A stretch of 64,000 nucleotides of DNA. Origin: Chamaea fasciata (Eukaryota > Chordata > Aves > Passeriformes > Sylviidae). The stretch lies in the NCBI GenBank assembly GCA_029207755.1, contig JARCOQ010000008.1, forward strand, positions 26,153,021-26,217,020. Direction: 5' to 3'. Both the position numbers and the translations under genes were made by a program. Position 1 is the stretch's first letter. The number at the start of each line of letters is the position of its first letter. Positions 50,022 to 62,512 of this stretch are shown here, piece by piece. The notes under the pieces are model-generated. The model saw nothing but the letters and a program-made list of their open reading frames with translations, was not told where the DNA came from and did not search any database.

Positions 50022-50475
50022 TGTATTGGGTTTGCATGGCAAAGTTTTGCTGGCAGGAGGGCTGCAGGGATGACCCATGCTGGAGCAGGGTAACTGTGAG
50101 AGCCCTGCCCCTGGGGAGGATGGAGCAGCAGAGACAGTGTGTGATAAACTGGTTGCAGCCCCTCTCCCCCATCCTGCTGGAGGAGAGGGAGAAACAATTG
50201 TGAGTGAAGCTATGCGCAGGAAGAAGCCAGGAGTGGGAGAAAGGTATTTAAAGATCTGGGGTTTTTTCTCATTATCCTACTCTGATTTGATTAGCAACAA
50301 ATTCAATTAATTTTTCCCAAGTCAGGTCTGTTTTGTGGTAACTGGTGAACCTCTCCCTACCTTTATCTCAACTCACAAACCTTTTCTTTACATTTCCTTT
50401 CCCCTGTCCAGCTGAGGAGAGCAGAGATAAATCAGCTTTGGTAGCACCTGGTGTCCAGGCACAGTCAACCCACCT
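50022..50475 (+). mobile_element. Solo LTR of an endogenous retrovirus (ERVL-like)
   Basis: It starts with TGTATTGGGTTTGCATGGC, the characteristic 5' end of a LTR family abundant in songbirds. It then has GCTGCAGGGATGACCC, GGAGCAGCAGAGACAG and a GGTATTTAAAG TATA-like region at about 50240-50252. It ends with CTGGTGTCCAGGCACAGTCA and ACCCACC, matching the usual end of that family. No gag, pol or env sequence flanks it, so it is a solo LTR left by recombination. Flanks CTCAT and CTCAA could be a 5-base target-site duplication with one change. Assignment to the ERVL class is from memory. Confidence 0.85.
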
Positions 50476-53400
50476 CAATTGTTTATAGATCAGTCAACTG
50501 TCTCTTCATGGCTAAAATTGTACTGTAGAAGACTGAGAAAATTCTGCACTGCTAACATTTCCTTCTTATCACGTTAGTTAAATGATTATAATTACAAAAT
50601 AGAGCTCTTTTACCCTCTTACTGCACAAGAGGAACAAGACAGCTTGACATAATGGAGGCAAATTATTAATGAAGGAATATAAAGAACATTTTGCATGCTG
50701 GCCTTTCCCAGGGAACAGTGGGGAATCAAATGCAAAATAGCATTGCATTAGAGGAAGCAAAGTCCTCTGTTAAGCTTCTGTGTTTTCATTCAATTTTATA
50801 TACCATGCCATTGTGTTTGAAGCTCTATGCTGTTAACCATTCAGCCTTCATCTGAATAAATCTCAGATCCATAAAAGGAGATGGTCAGAATCCTGTCAGC
50901 TTGCCTAGAGCCATCCAAGATAGCTCAGCCTGTCCTTCCCTTTCTCTTCCTAATGTTTTCAGCCGAGATTCTTCTATTTTCCTTTTGAATTAGGGGGGCA
51001 GAGTCTGCAGCAGTCTCAATTATCTCCTCGTGGATGAGGAAGAGCATTTTCATTCACTGGAATTCAACTCCCATTTTTACGCACCAGTTTCTTAACTCTG
51101 ATCTCCTCTCCAATTTCATAAGTTATGAGAAAAACAATTGTTCCATAACTACTTTCCTGTCACTAGCATGGCAAAATAGGTTGGAGGCATATTCAGTTTG
51201 GTTTTCATTCCGTTTGGAAAGGAAAGGTAAGACTGCCCTAATCTGGGAACACATGGCAAAGTGACAACTTTAATTTTAAACACTTTACACCTCTATGAGC
51301 ATTGCCTTATCAGATCTCAGAAAATAGTTATCTGATGGGTGTTTATTCTTATGCTAGAATACATCTTTTAATGCCAGACCCTTCTTTGGAGCTCCTGCTC
51401 CCTGACAAATGACCATCAGGCACTATAAAAATATCTCTGCTTCTCTCTGCTGTTACTCTTACAACTGAGACAGGGTGATAACAGTCTCTCCAGACAGCTT
51501 TGCTTTTCTGTCTGGAGAAACAAGTCCAGGCCTCCATACTCAAAGCAAATCATGTTTGGACTAAGGAAGCCTTGAAACACTCTAGAGTAATTAGATTAAT
51601 TAGAAAATCAACAGGCTTTGAAAAGCTTGTTGTAGAAACCTTTGTCTCCGTCCCAAGACAAAACCCACAACACACCTAAAAGCTTTGCTGCATTTGAACA
51701 TGAATCTATTAGTAGTACTAGAGTATTTCTTTAGCATGCAAATTGAAATTAGGACTGTACTGGAGTAGGTGTAAATATATTGACAACAGATTGTGCTGAA
51801 GATTTTCTAATTTAAATTAAAGGGTGAAAAACAAACCAGAACTCAGAAGGCCAGAGACTTGCTTAGAACACAGGTCAGAAACAGAGCTAGAAGCAATCTC
51901 AGATGTTTTGATCTCCAATCTAGTTATTCTCTGAATCTTTATTTCTCCCTCAATCTTTTAGACAGAAATAAAAATAACAACAACAACAACAATAATTTTC
52001 TTGCTCATCAGGGGAAAAAAACCCACAATCTCACATAATTTTTCATTCCATTTGCTTACATGGCTGATATTTGCATAGATAAACTCTCTTCCTCATAAAC
52101 ACTATTTCACATGCCTAACTAAAAATTATTTTGTGATAAAATTGTCTGAACTTCCTCATCATTAACTTCTTTAAATTATACTGTCTGAAGATGTTTATGG
52201 ATTTCCTAAGTAATCTACTGTGGAGCACAAACTGCAAACCAAAGTGAAATTGAGTTCCCAACTGACTTTGAAGGTAATTAATGATTTAACTGCACAACTG
52301 TTAGCAGATCTATAATGCAACTTAAAAGCTAATTGAGAACTGTACAGCCAAAGGAAAGAGGAAAGCCTAGTGCAGCCACAGTACTCCTTTGAGTAGTATT
52401 TGGTCAGCCTGCTGTCAGAGAAAGTGGAAAAATAGCTATCCCTATGCCCTATAAAAATAAAGATACTATACAAAAATATGTGTTAGCTTTGGGGAATTGG
52501 CATTTTATGATCACCTCATTAAGAGGGCAAGTTTCTAGCAGAGCACTGAATTCCACAACTTCCCCTTCTCCCCGGCCAGTAGCATTAACATGCTCCATTT
52601 CTCTCACCGCTCATAGTGCATCAAAATCCACCCCAGCAAATCAGCTACCCAGAAGAGCCAGGAAATGCTTTTCACTGCCATTTTATAGCTCAGTTTTCCT
52701 AATTAGTCCCAGTCGACTGAGGAAGCCCAGAAATGAGACAGTAGATTGGGTTGTGCTTTTACCTGAAGGAACTTTTCCAGATTCATGGCAGCTGCTACTG
52801 AATCTTTAAGAACCAACAGCTCTTTTGCCACCTTACATCTGAACAAGTGTTAATCTTTTCACAGTATGTGTGAGTATTTAGCATCCTACCACAGCCAAGA
52901 AAGTGAATAGTGATTTAAGCTGTACAAGGATATCCTCCACTCTAGCAATCAACAGTCTGGAAGGAAGGCTATAGATTAGATTTACCAGAGGAAGTGTGTG
53001 CCTAAATCTCACTGTCATAGTCCTCAAGCCCTATAACATACACAGAATTCACAAATCCTGAATTTTTAGAGTAATAAGTATTAGTAAATGCGCTAAGGCC
53101 AGCTGTGTGAAACTTGGTAGTACTGAAGGCCTATGTGGTTTTCAGTAGGAGGCACTCCTTTCAGCAGCAACTCAGAGTAGCACACGTTTTCCACACCTAT
53201 TATCAGTTTGGACACCAGCACACATAGTATTTCAGAGGGCCATGTCCATGTTCCCTTTTGTCATGCAGTTATGTAGTTCAAGGGTCACCCAGAGGTGATG
53301 GAAATCCTTGGATCCCTCTCTGAAAGGACACACACTGCACCATCAGCTACTGCCAAGGCACCTGCAATAATCTGTACCTTACAAGTTGTTCTAAGAGTAA

Positions 53401-53856
53401 GCTGGGAAAGTGAGAACATGTATGTACTAACACTTACCCCGACAGAAAAAAGAATTTCAGCTTTAAGCTATAAACTCCTGGCAGCTGCACTACCTAGCCC
53501 TCCAGTGCAACCACCGCAGCTCTCTCTACCCATATTTCATTGGCCAGAGTGGATACAAGCGTGTTAACACAAGGGCTGGACCACAGACCTGGCTCCTATT
53601 TGAATGTTGCTGTGTCCTCACAGGTATAAGACACATGAGGGTCATGTCTCTGTACATTCCCTCCTCAGCATCTACTCTTGTCTGCTTTTGGTGCCTTTCC
53701 ACTCCCTGTGCTGGCGCGGACAGAAATGTCCCTTATCAGAGGCTGCTCACACAGATTTATAGAGGATGTTGTTTATTCTATTCTGTACTCCATATTTTAT
53801 TAAGCAACGAAGCCTCAAAGGGTGAAGTCCACCAGAAATTGTGGATCTACCTGTAT
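50476..53856. other. Unique non-coding sequence
   Basis: No gene or mobile element is seen. A small CAA array lies at 51976-51992 and a single octamer ATGCAAAT at 51736-51743. The longest frame (52444-52809, + strand, 121 codons) has no recognisable family. Confidence 0.55.
51976..51992. repeat. (CAA)n microsatellite
   Basis: Five CAA trinucleotides between AT-rich flanks. Confidence 0.85.
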
Positions 53857-53922
53857 TTATTTTATTTTATTTTATTTTATTTTATTTTATTTTATTTTAT
53901 TTTATTTTATTTTATTTTATTT
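53857..53922. repeat. (TTTTA)n pentanucleotide array
   Basis: About 13 perfect tandem TTTTA units, ending in a short T run. It extends a phenylalanine/leucine/tyrosine-rich frame that is purely compositional. It is likely length-polymorphic. Confidence 0.96.
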
Positions 53923-54294
53923 TTTTACTGTTAGCAGTATATTGTTCTCTTCACCATAGACTTTTCCTGGTTTGAAAAATCCATTATCAACAATGGAAAT
54001 GCTACATGTGTCAACAGCAGGACACAAACAAGTCTGCATACACTGGTCCACGGTATCCAATATGTAGTTGTTTACTGGCTTCTTTTGAAACAGATAAAGG
54101 ACAGAACTGGCTTTCTGCAACTAGAAGCAGTATTAAAAAATTTGTCCTCTAGTCAGATGACAGCTTCTGAGAAATTTTAGGAGAAAGACCTGTCTGTCTA
54201 ATCTATTTGGTTGATATAAGTTCAAAAGTACTTATCATAACTTCATTGTAAGTTATCATCATAAGTTTAAAAGGTACTTGGGGTCATGATTTAT

Positions 54295-54360
54295 TAAAAA
54301 AAAAACCAAAAAAAACCCAAAAAAATGCAACAACAACAAAAAAAACCCCAAACAACAAAA
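54295..54360. repeat. A/AC-rich low-complexity patch
   Basis: A runs are broken by CC, CCC and CAACAACAA units. It is the mirror in composition of the GT-rich patch near 0.9 kb. Confidence 0.85.
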
Positions 54361-56544
54361 TTCTATGAAGAGAGAACACAGCCTTTCAATTTAAAAGCTA
54401 AAACACTGAAACTTATGCTGGATCAAAATCTTGGCCTTGCTGAAGTCAAAAACTATTGTATTTCAATCCTGATAGTGTTTTACCTTCCATGTTCTATGAG
54501 CCAACCTATGGAATTGTATATCAAAAAGACAGCTATTTGTTTTGGTAATAAAATAGAAAGGAGATGCTAGTAAATCCATCAGTGTTCTTCCCCTCCCTGA
54601 TGAATATATTCTCCACAGTCCCAGCCTCTGAAAGGTTAGCTGTCTCCTAAAGGCAGGAGCAATGAAATCACAGCATGCAGCTTCTTACCTTTCTGATTCA
54701 CCTAAAACTGCTTTATTTGGAGGGAAAGAATCCTAAATTTTCTAAAATCACTACTTCATTGTATATTTGAGCCCCATGGTTTTGAGGTAACCACAGCAGG
54801 TCTTTGATTCAAACCTAAAGTTTACAAGCACTGTCTTTTTGTTTATATGTCAATACGTGTGCATGAGAAAATCAAGGAAAAGTCTTTCCATGCTCTAACA
54901 CCATGCATAAATAATAATAAAAAATATTAATAACATGTCCCATGCAGATCAATTTGAAGAATCAGACCAACAGCTGGGGGTTTTTTAACTTGCTTCAATC
55001 CATTTTTCAAGCCAGAATTACAGAGCTGGACAGAATGCAGAGAGAGACTGTGTGAACACATTGGCTAAAGGTACAGGTTGTTAATCCCCTGGAAATGGTC
55101 TGTTATCACAGTTAAATCCCTCTCTTTGGGATAAAAAATTGAAAATGAGAGAACAGCTCATGTGCTTATGTTTGTGTTAATTTTTTTTGTTTAATTGTCA
55201 TCTTGCAATACAAGTGATGCTTTCTATCGAAGACATTCTCAGGAGATGAAAAAGGCTTTTCCATTCCCCCAGTCCTTTATTATGTGTGTCCTGACCAGAG
55301 CTGCTGATATGGAACAGGTTTTTGAATGAAATAGTTTTAATTTTAATGCAGTTTGTTCAAAGCTTAGAAGTGTTGTTGCTGCTGCACAAGTGGAAGGAGA
55401 GCTAAGGAAGATACAATCTAATCAGGAATATTCCCTTTTGTACTTTTTCTGTTGGCAGTATGGTTTTTAGATGAAAGAAGAAATCTTGCTTGCTCTGTTT
55501 GGGCAAGGCGCTTGAAGAAAAGGAAAAATATTCTTCAGATCCCTGTCAAGAGAATAAGAAGCAGTTTCATCATCTGCAGAATTCTGAGTCTCTCTGAACA
55601 GTAAAAGTGAGTGTCTGCAGTAACAATATACTATCAAGGCATGTTACAGGTACCTTAGAGCTTTTAGTACATATATATGTCTATAACTGTACCTGTAGAA
55701 AATACCAGAGGTGCCTATATAGTACAGTAGTTATGCAAAAGCTACTGATATGTCAGTTGGTTCATTAGCTGCATACCAACATGTGTATTATGAATTTAAG
55801 ATTTCTCTACTTACAACCCTCTCCTTAATGTGAAGTGTGGAGGGGGAGTATGCAGAAATGACATCTATACAGTGACTATGTATAATCAACAGAATCAAGA
55901 TGATGTTCACAGTGAATTGGGATCTCAGTGTATGAAATATTCACCCTTATTGGATTTGTTGCAGACATACTTTAGATCTCAGTTCAGCAACTGAAATTGT
56001 CTTCCACATCCTGACAAGTCCTGGCTTTTATTTACAATCTTTCATGTACTCAAACATCAACACAGTGTTGTTGTAGTTACTCTAGGAAAGCTGTGTCTAA
56101 CACTTGGTCATGCTGGGTCACAGAATGCTATTAAACAATCAGAACCAAAATACTGGCATGAGAATATCAACTGTCTCATGTTGTTAATGCCTCAGCCCAG
56201 AGGTAAACCAGTGAAAATGTCTATTTCAATTAAATCAGATACGTATGTAACATATAATTATATGTTTTCTAAGGAGGAATAAATACTGGCACGTTCCTTG
56301 GAACTTTGCTGAATCTAAGCCTGATATAGTATTTCTCCTTTAAAGCAGGCATTGGGAACAATATGTTCTTATGATATTAATATAACCCATCTGCCAGTTG
56401 CATAAAGGCTGGCAAATTACCTCATCATTTTTCATCCTACATTAAAAGAAAAAAGAGAAAAAGAAACCCTCCCCCAGTATTACTGGGATGCTGCAAAGCT
56501 GTGAAGGAAAACTCGGTGGGTTCAAAGCAGCCATTGCTATACAG

Positions 56545-56598
56545 AGACCTGCACTTCCAGTTAATGTGCACAGACCTGCACTTCTAATAAATGTACAA
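56545..56598. repeat. 27-base tandem duplication
   Basis: Copy one starts AGACCTGCACTTCCAGTTAA and copy two AGACCTGCACTTCTAATAAA. The period is 27 with several differences, so the duplication is older than the one at 49.3 kb. Confidence 0.8.
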
Positions 56599-57597
56599 AT
56601 AGCACCCCCATATTAAAAATTCAGGACAACAAAATCTCTGCAGGCATTAATGGCGACAGTCACAACCACACTGTTTCTGGGCCTGACTGTGTTTTTGGAA
56701 AATTGGGCAAAGACTCCTCTTGGCCTTCACTGTGATCTGCAGTTTACATTTTCCAAGAAGTGAGGTACTCCCACACATGTGATAGGCACAGCAAAGCACA
56801 CCTTTTTCCTAGGCAGATTCTCCTCCATTCCAGGACAAAGGCTACTCTACCCTATTCAGCTGACAGGGCACTGTTGGTAGACCTGTGCTGCTAAATGGTA
56901 TAAATAAATAAATAATTTTAAAAAGCTCTATTTTTGTAATCCTGGGATTAAGAGTATAAGAAGAGTCCATTCAAATCCGTGTACAGGACAATTGCACCCC
57001 TCAGGGTTTAGCAGGCCAGGTGCAGCACTGCACTAATAAACTGGATTTAGAGTCAAACAGGTAATTTCATATGAACTGACTTAGGTGCTCTGCTCTGCTA
57101 AGTCTCCAGATTGTCCTCCACTTTGATGTTTCTCAGCAAAGGCAGTTTTTAGTCTTTTGATATCAGGTTTTCTTGGGGAGAACAATTCTATTAATCTTCT
57201 CCATTGTTGTAACCCAGGGACAGAGAATGACTGTTGTGTTTGCAGTTATAGACAAATCTGAAATGTTACCCAAATTTTGTTCTGCTTCAATAAACATTCA
57301 ATGGCTGAAGCAATGTTTTGAAACGTGATTCCCCAGAACTGAGAGGAGCTAGCAAGGAAAAGGCTGTTTCATATTATTCCCCATGTGGACTTACTTATTA
57401 TACTGCTTGTACTACTTATGATCTAAATAATCTTGAAAAAGAAATACAGGAATGTAAGAAAAATGTATTTTACATACATACACTTATTGGTGTCAAACAT
57501 AAACTCATCAGTTTACAAGGTAAAATAAAAAAAAAATCATGAATGTTAATCTTGGCTGACCACCTGCAAGGTACAAGCTGAAGGTCCTTATGCATTT

Positions 57598-58062
57598 GTA
57601 AGGCTGGACAGGCTAGAGAAGATCCAGAGAAAGGCCAAAGATAAGCAAGGGACTGGGAAGCTGCTGTGTGAGAAAAGGGTGAGAGAACTGGGTTTATTCA
57701 GCCTTTGAGAAAAAAGGCTTAAGAAAAACAATATCACCATATTCCACTGCTTATAGGGTGGCTAGAAAGAAGATGTAGACTTCTATTTCACAGGGAGCCA
57801 TATGGTAAAGGTGGGGGGAAGAGGCTACAAATTATTCCTGAGAGGATTTTGATTAGACACAAGAGGAGAATTTTTCACTGTAAGAACAGTCAGCCATTGA
57901 AATAATCTCCCCAGGGAAGTGGTAGATTCCCTGTCATTGGACACATTTAAGGTTCACTTGCACAGGGTGCTAGGACATCTTGTCTAGGCCGTGATTTTGC
58001 CAAGAAAGGATGGACCAAATATCCTTAAGTTCCCCTTTAAACATGATATTCTATGATTTCCA
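57598..58062 (+). mobile_element. CR1 LINE 3' end, sense
   Basis: The best-preserved CR1 here. It runs from AAGGCTGGACAGGCTAGAGA through GAGAACTGGGTTTATTCAGC, AGGGTGGCTAGAAAGAAGAT, GATTAGACACAAGAGGAGAA, AATAATCTCCCCAGGGAAGT and TGCCAAGAAAGGATGGACCA to the terminal TATTCTATGATT. It covers roughly the last 460 bases of the element, 5'-truncated. This 3' end belongs to a different CR1 subfamily from the copies at 3.4 and 46.1 kb, whose terminal blocks read differently. Confidence 0.96.
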
Positions 58063-58639
58063 CTAGACCCATAGTTTTTAGCTGAGCTACACATTCAGAA
58101 AATATATGCAAATAACATACCTTGTCCTGATGAAAAGGTACACAAATAAAAATCTTCCAAATGCCATACTGGGTCATTCCAATGCTTAATTTTCCCCAAT
58201 GTAAAAATAATGACTTGAAATTATTAATTTCAGTAGAGCTATAACAAATAATACCAGCTGTGCCTTTGGCTCTTGACTCAGGTTTGCTTTACATTTGCCA
58301 GGAGCAGTTCTGTTTATTTGTACCATCTTCACCACTGCTTTCATTACAAGGGTATGAATCCAGTGCAACACCTCTAGAGACAGGACCTCAATACAGAAGA
58401 CTGCTTAGAAAAACTGATAATAAACTTCTTTCATAAGACTTACACAAGCCTGCAATAAAACAAGCTGTAACAATGTTTATGTATATTTTTATTAGCCTCT
58501 GTTTTATTTTCTTCCAGGAATTGTTTAAAATTTGAATCACAACCATTCATACCACGGCTCAGAAAGGAACAATGTCATGTCGACTGAGAACAGGCTAAAG
58601 GACGATACACAGGACGTAAGAATAAATAACCATGCACTA

Positions 58640-58910
58640 AGATGAGACACTATTCAGCAGAAGAGAGACACTGGTCTCTTAGCCCTGCTTTTACTTAACA
58701 GCATTATTAATGGTCTTGAAGAAGACACAAATAGGACATTAATTTAAGTCTGTGGATCCACCTGAACAGAGATGTTTTGCAAACACCATTGAGAAAAGGG
58801 AAAATTATACAATGGGAAAGACAGGTTAGAAAAATGAGCAGGGATCAACACAGGCTTCATCTTGACCAAATGCAGGTAATGAGATATGGGAAAGCACATT
58901 TACACATAAA
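58640..58910 (+). pseudogene. Decayed CR1 ORF2 (reverse transcriptase) fragment
   Basis: Translated on +, bases 58667-58725 read LLALLLLNSIINGLEED. This lines up with the conserved C-terminal reverse-transcriptase stretch of CR1 ORF2, which has the pattern VLGPxLFNxFINDLDxG. The DNA block TTACTTAACAGCATTATTAA matches the corresponding consensus well. Further on, GACAGGTTAGAAAAATGAGC and the GGCTTCATCTTGACCAAATG block follow the ORF2 order. Stops and shifts interrupt every frame, so it is dead. It may extend past 59.2 kb, but the resemblance becomes too weak to mark. It is separate from the CR1 copy just upstream, which ends at 58062. Confidence 0.6.
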
Positions 58911-59578
58911 TATTCGGTGGATGGAAATTCCCAGAAAGAAAATATCCATATAAGCATGATAAAGTGAAATACAAATAAAAATATAAAGGGACAAGACAAT
59001 AAGACACAAATAACAGGACAATCTGGAAAAGGATGTGGCAGTAAAGCCCCAACTCCTGACTCAGGAAAAAATCCAGCCTTAGCTACAGCCATCAGCAGAA
59101 GTAAAAATTCTGAATTCTGGCTTGGATCTACAGTTTGGCATGAACTGGACAGACCAAAAAATTACACCTGAGACTGTCCCTGGAATAATACTACTTTCAG
59201 ATGATAGAGATATACTGTGTAAACAACCAGAAGACTGTAAGAAAATACAAAATGGGTCCCTCAATGTCATTTTTAAAAAGAGGTTAAATGATAGCAATGT
59301 CAGTGCTTACTTTGAATCTCACATAAGAGCTCAACTGGTACAGCACATCTCTTTAGGAGATGGATCACCTTGGTTGGGTTATCATGACAATTAATAATTC
59401 CTGCTAGTGTCTGACAGACATAGAGCCTCCATGTCAATCACACAGAAACTCCATTAATTCATTGCTCGTATTGCAAAGATGAAATAGCTACAAAACGTGG
59501 GTAGATTTAGAAACAGGAAAAACACATACAAGACCCTACAACAATTAAAAGGAGTTAACTGCAAAGTGCAAAAGATGT
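58911..59578. other. Non-coding sequence, possibly more old CR1
   Basis: Purine-rich sequence with a 90-codon frame (59122-59394, not ATG-started) that I do not recognise. Some strings, such as GGACAATCTGGAAAAGGATG, recall the CR1 3' region but are not decisive. Confidence 0.4.
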
Positions 59579-59636
59579 GTTGTGGTTTAATCCCAGCCAG
59601 CAGCCCAGCCCCACACAGCCACTTGCTCACTCATTG
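59579..59636 (+). mobile_element. LTR fragment (endogenous retrovirus)
   Basis: TGTGGTTTAATCCCAGCCAG, then CAGCCCAGCCCCACACAGCC and ACTTGCTCACTC, matches the 5' end of a second bird LTR type (usual form TGGTTTAACCCCAGCC followed by CACGCAGCCGCTCGCTCACTC). Only about 60 bases remain; the rest is deleted or too diverged. CpG positions of the consensus are mutated to TG or CA here, as expected for an old methylated copy. Confidence 0.75.
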
Positions 59637-61805
59637 TCAACCAGCACACAACACAAACCCAGTATTTACAGAAGTCAAGAAAAAAACAACGAGAGTTGCT
59701 TAAAAAGACTAAAAGCACTGAACAAAACCTGAAGGACCTGATGTTCTACCATTACATGTGAACAACTTCACTTTCCTATATCACAACTGGCAACTAGTTT
59801 AACACCAAAAATCCTATTGTGACTGACCATCAATGTGCTGGTAAGAGTGGCACATGAATAGTAGAAAGTAAATGCATATTAGATACCTCTGTTTAGCAGC
59901 TAGTAAATCTAAGTGGCATGAAAATAATTGTAGGAGATTGAATCACATTCTTTCTGTGCCCACCTGCTGAAAATCTGGAGTAACTCCAGGAAGCCTCTGT
60001 AGTTAGCGTGGTACAAGTGTGGGATTTGTACAACTCTGCTGTGAATAGCTGAAGGTTTCCAGTTTCTCAAATGAGCACAGAATAAAACTATATTCATTTA
60101 AATGCAAGTCATGATAGATTTACAGCTGGAGGAAATTAAAATTACCTTTGAAAATAACACAAAACAGGAAAAAAAAATCCAAATGTAGAACAAAAACAAG
60201 AGTACAGTTTTACCCTTGTTGTGTTTTGCCCTCCTTGCCAGGAAATAACAACTTGCCTGAGATCTTGTGATAGTGTTCATGTGCTAGTTTGATGCTTCTG
60301 CACTAAGAAAACAAAAAAAATAACACTAGCACTGGGTGCAAAGGAGAAGTCCCACTGGTAGCACCATGCAGAAGTCTGTTCTGTTAAATACATCCACTCT
60401 CATGGATCTAAAATCTATTGAGGAATTCAAACACAGCTAAGCTGAACATTCTTGGGGACCAGGGGAATATTCTGAGAGATGTTTGCTCTAGTACTGTATT
60501 TCTTCATTGGTTTCACTTGTACCAGTCACAGGTGGGTCTTCTGTCTGAGCAAATTCTTCTGTTCTTATGTTCTAAGGTCATATGGCTTTATCCATAGAGA
60601 AAAACTGAATGATGAAAATTACTGGATTTTTTTCCTGGTGTTGTGGCATGTGATAATTTTATTTGTTTAATGTCTTACAGAGAACTCCAATCTGATTGCC
60701 CAGCAAAACATGGAAGCACACATTAATTCAAGCCACAGAAATACAATCTTCTGAGTTGTTAGTTAGAAAAATATGCCTGTGAAGGATTCTACATATAAAC
60801 TAAAATTTTGGATAAGAATGTCTGAGGAGTATCTTTCTATAGGGAAATGCATGTACAGCTCTCAAAAAAATAAAGGGAATAAAGGATGGCACAAGTTCCT
60901 TTTCATATGTGAAGGCAGCAAATAAAACCTGCAAGGGCTTGATCAATCCCCCTCCCCTCAATATATTAGAGAGCTTCATTGTCTTGTAACAGCCGTGGAT
61001 GAGATCAGATAATTTTGGATAATGCATTTGTTGATGATTTTGCTCTGAATAATACCAGGTTAAAAGTCTCCATGAAGCTCAAGTAGTTTTCTGGGTTATT
61101 ATGGTAGAAGCAAGACAATTTCTTTTGTGGGTTGACCCTGTTCAAGAGGTCAGATCAATCCATTAGACCCAATGCTAACCATTTCCCTGAGAAAGGAGAC
61201 CAAATTCTCATTTAAAACAGTGCCAGTTGAAGGAAGTTCTTCTCATAAGTTCTAGTGGGCTGAAACTCAAATCCCTAGGTTTGTAAAAAATACCTTAATC
61301 ATTCTGTTTCTAACTTTTTTGTCTTTCTGGAGCTTTAGAAGAAAAGAGTAAATATAACATTTTAAGGAGATTATAAAATGCACTAAGGTGTGTAGCTGTT
61401 CCAAGATAATTACATACTCAAGTGGTATAATGAGGGCCATGTTCCTTGAAGATATAACAAATGTGGGTACTTCAGCTGAATGAATTCCCTGGAGTATATA
61501 ATTCTATGCTGAATATGTTATAATGTACTCTTAAGTGGACAAACCCAGAAAGGCTAAGTACTTCTGAGGTAAGCATTGTCCCATCAGACACAGATTGGGC
61601 CCTTAATTAGTCAGTTAAATTACTTTCTCTCTCCTTTTCAGTGGCTTCTTTTAGATGTTGTTTCACCTGCAAGCACAATTTTCATTTTGCTAAGTTTGAT
61701 CACAACCACATAAAACTACAGGAACTCACAATAGTCTAATACAACCCCCTAATTACCTGAGCACATAAACAAAAGGAGTAAGTTTACTTCACTATTAACA
61801 GCATT

Positions 61806-61810
<5 letters not shown>

Positions 61811-61840
<30 letters not shown>
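61811..61840. repeat. Poly(A) tract, 30 bases
   Basis: An uninterrupted run of 30 A with no polyadenylation signal upstream, so it is not a convincing retrocopy tail. Confidence 0.95.
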
Positions 61841-61842
<2 letters not shown>

Positions 61843-62480
61843 AAAGGCAAAGATAAATAGACATTGTCTGATTGCCTGTGATGTCAGGGACATGAACCCA
61901 TGGCAATGAAATCGAAAACATTGAAAATTATCTCAAATACCAGATACCATAATTATTTCACGTGGGACATCCTGTTTGGCAGTTTCTTTAATCCTGTCCT
62001 TGATTCTTCAACAGTCAAATTCTGACCTCACCTATGCTAGTACAATGCAGAGTATGGCACCAATAGTCCCACACCAACAGAGCAGCAGTAAAACCATTCC
62101 CATCACTGCTCCTGCCACCAGCTGTCCCCTGACATCCATTCCCTCATTCTGCAAAGGCTTTGGAAAAAAAGGCCTTGGAGATCTTCACAGAAGTCTAGGG
62201 ATTAAGATATTGAACTGGTTTGGACAGTTTATTTATCCCTTCAAACACTCTGACATGTAAGTTTTTCATCTAAATTACTCCTCCAGTCTAATTAACTTTG
62301 CAAGTATTTGACAAAAGGAATCCTACCGGTGGGGGCATAAACTTTTTATTCAACGTTTTACTAACACAAATATATGCACAACTCAAATATACCATGCTGC
62401 ATCAGATTCCCAAAGTGCAGAGCAGTGTATTGTACAAGATACACTTAAAAACAATATTCCCAAATTGTACTAGGCTGTAA

Positions 62481-62512
62481 TTTTCTTTTTTTTTCTTTTT
62501 TTCTTCTTTTTT
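62481..62512. repeat. Polypyrimidine (T/C) tract
   Basis: About 32 bases of T with occasional C. It is a low-complexity polypyrimidine run with no AG splice acceptor immediately after it. Confidence 0.8.

Larger units (their letters stand above)
53923..57597. other. Unique non-coding sequence
   Basis: No gene. It includes an A/C-rich low-complexity patch (54295-54360) and a 27-base tandem duplication (56545-56598). Frames are at most 81 codons. Confidence 0.55.
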
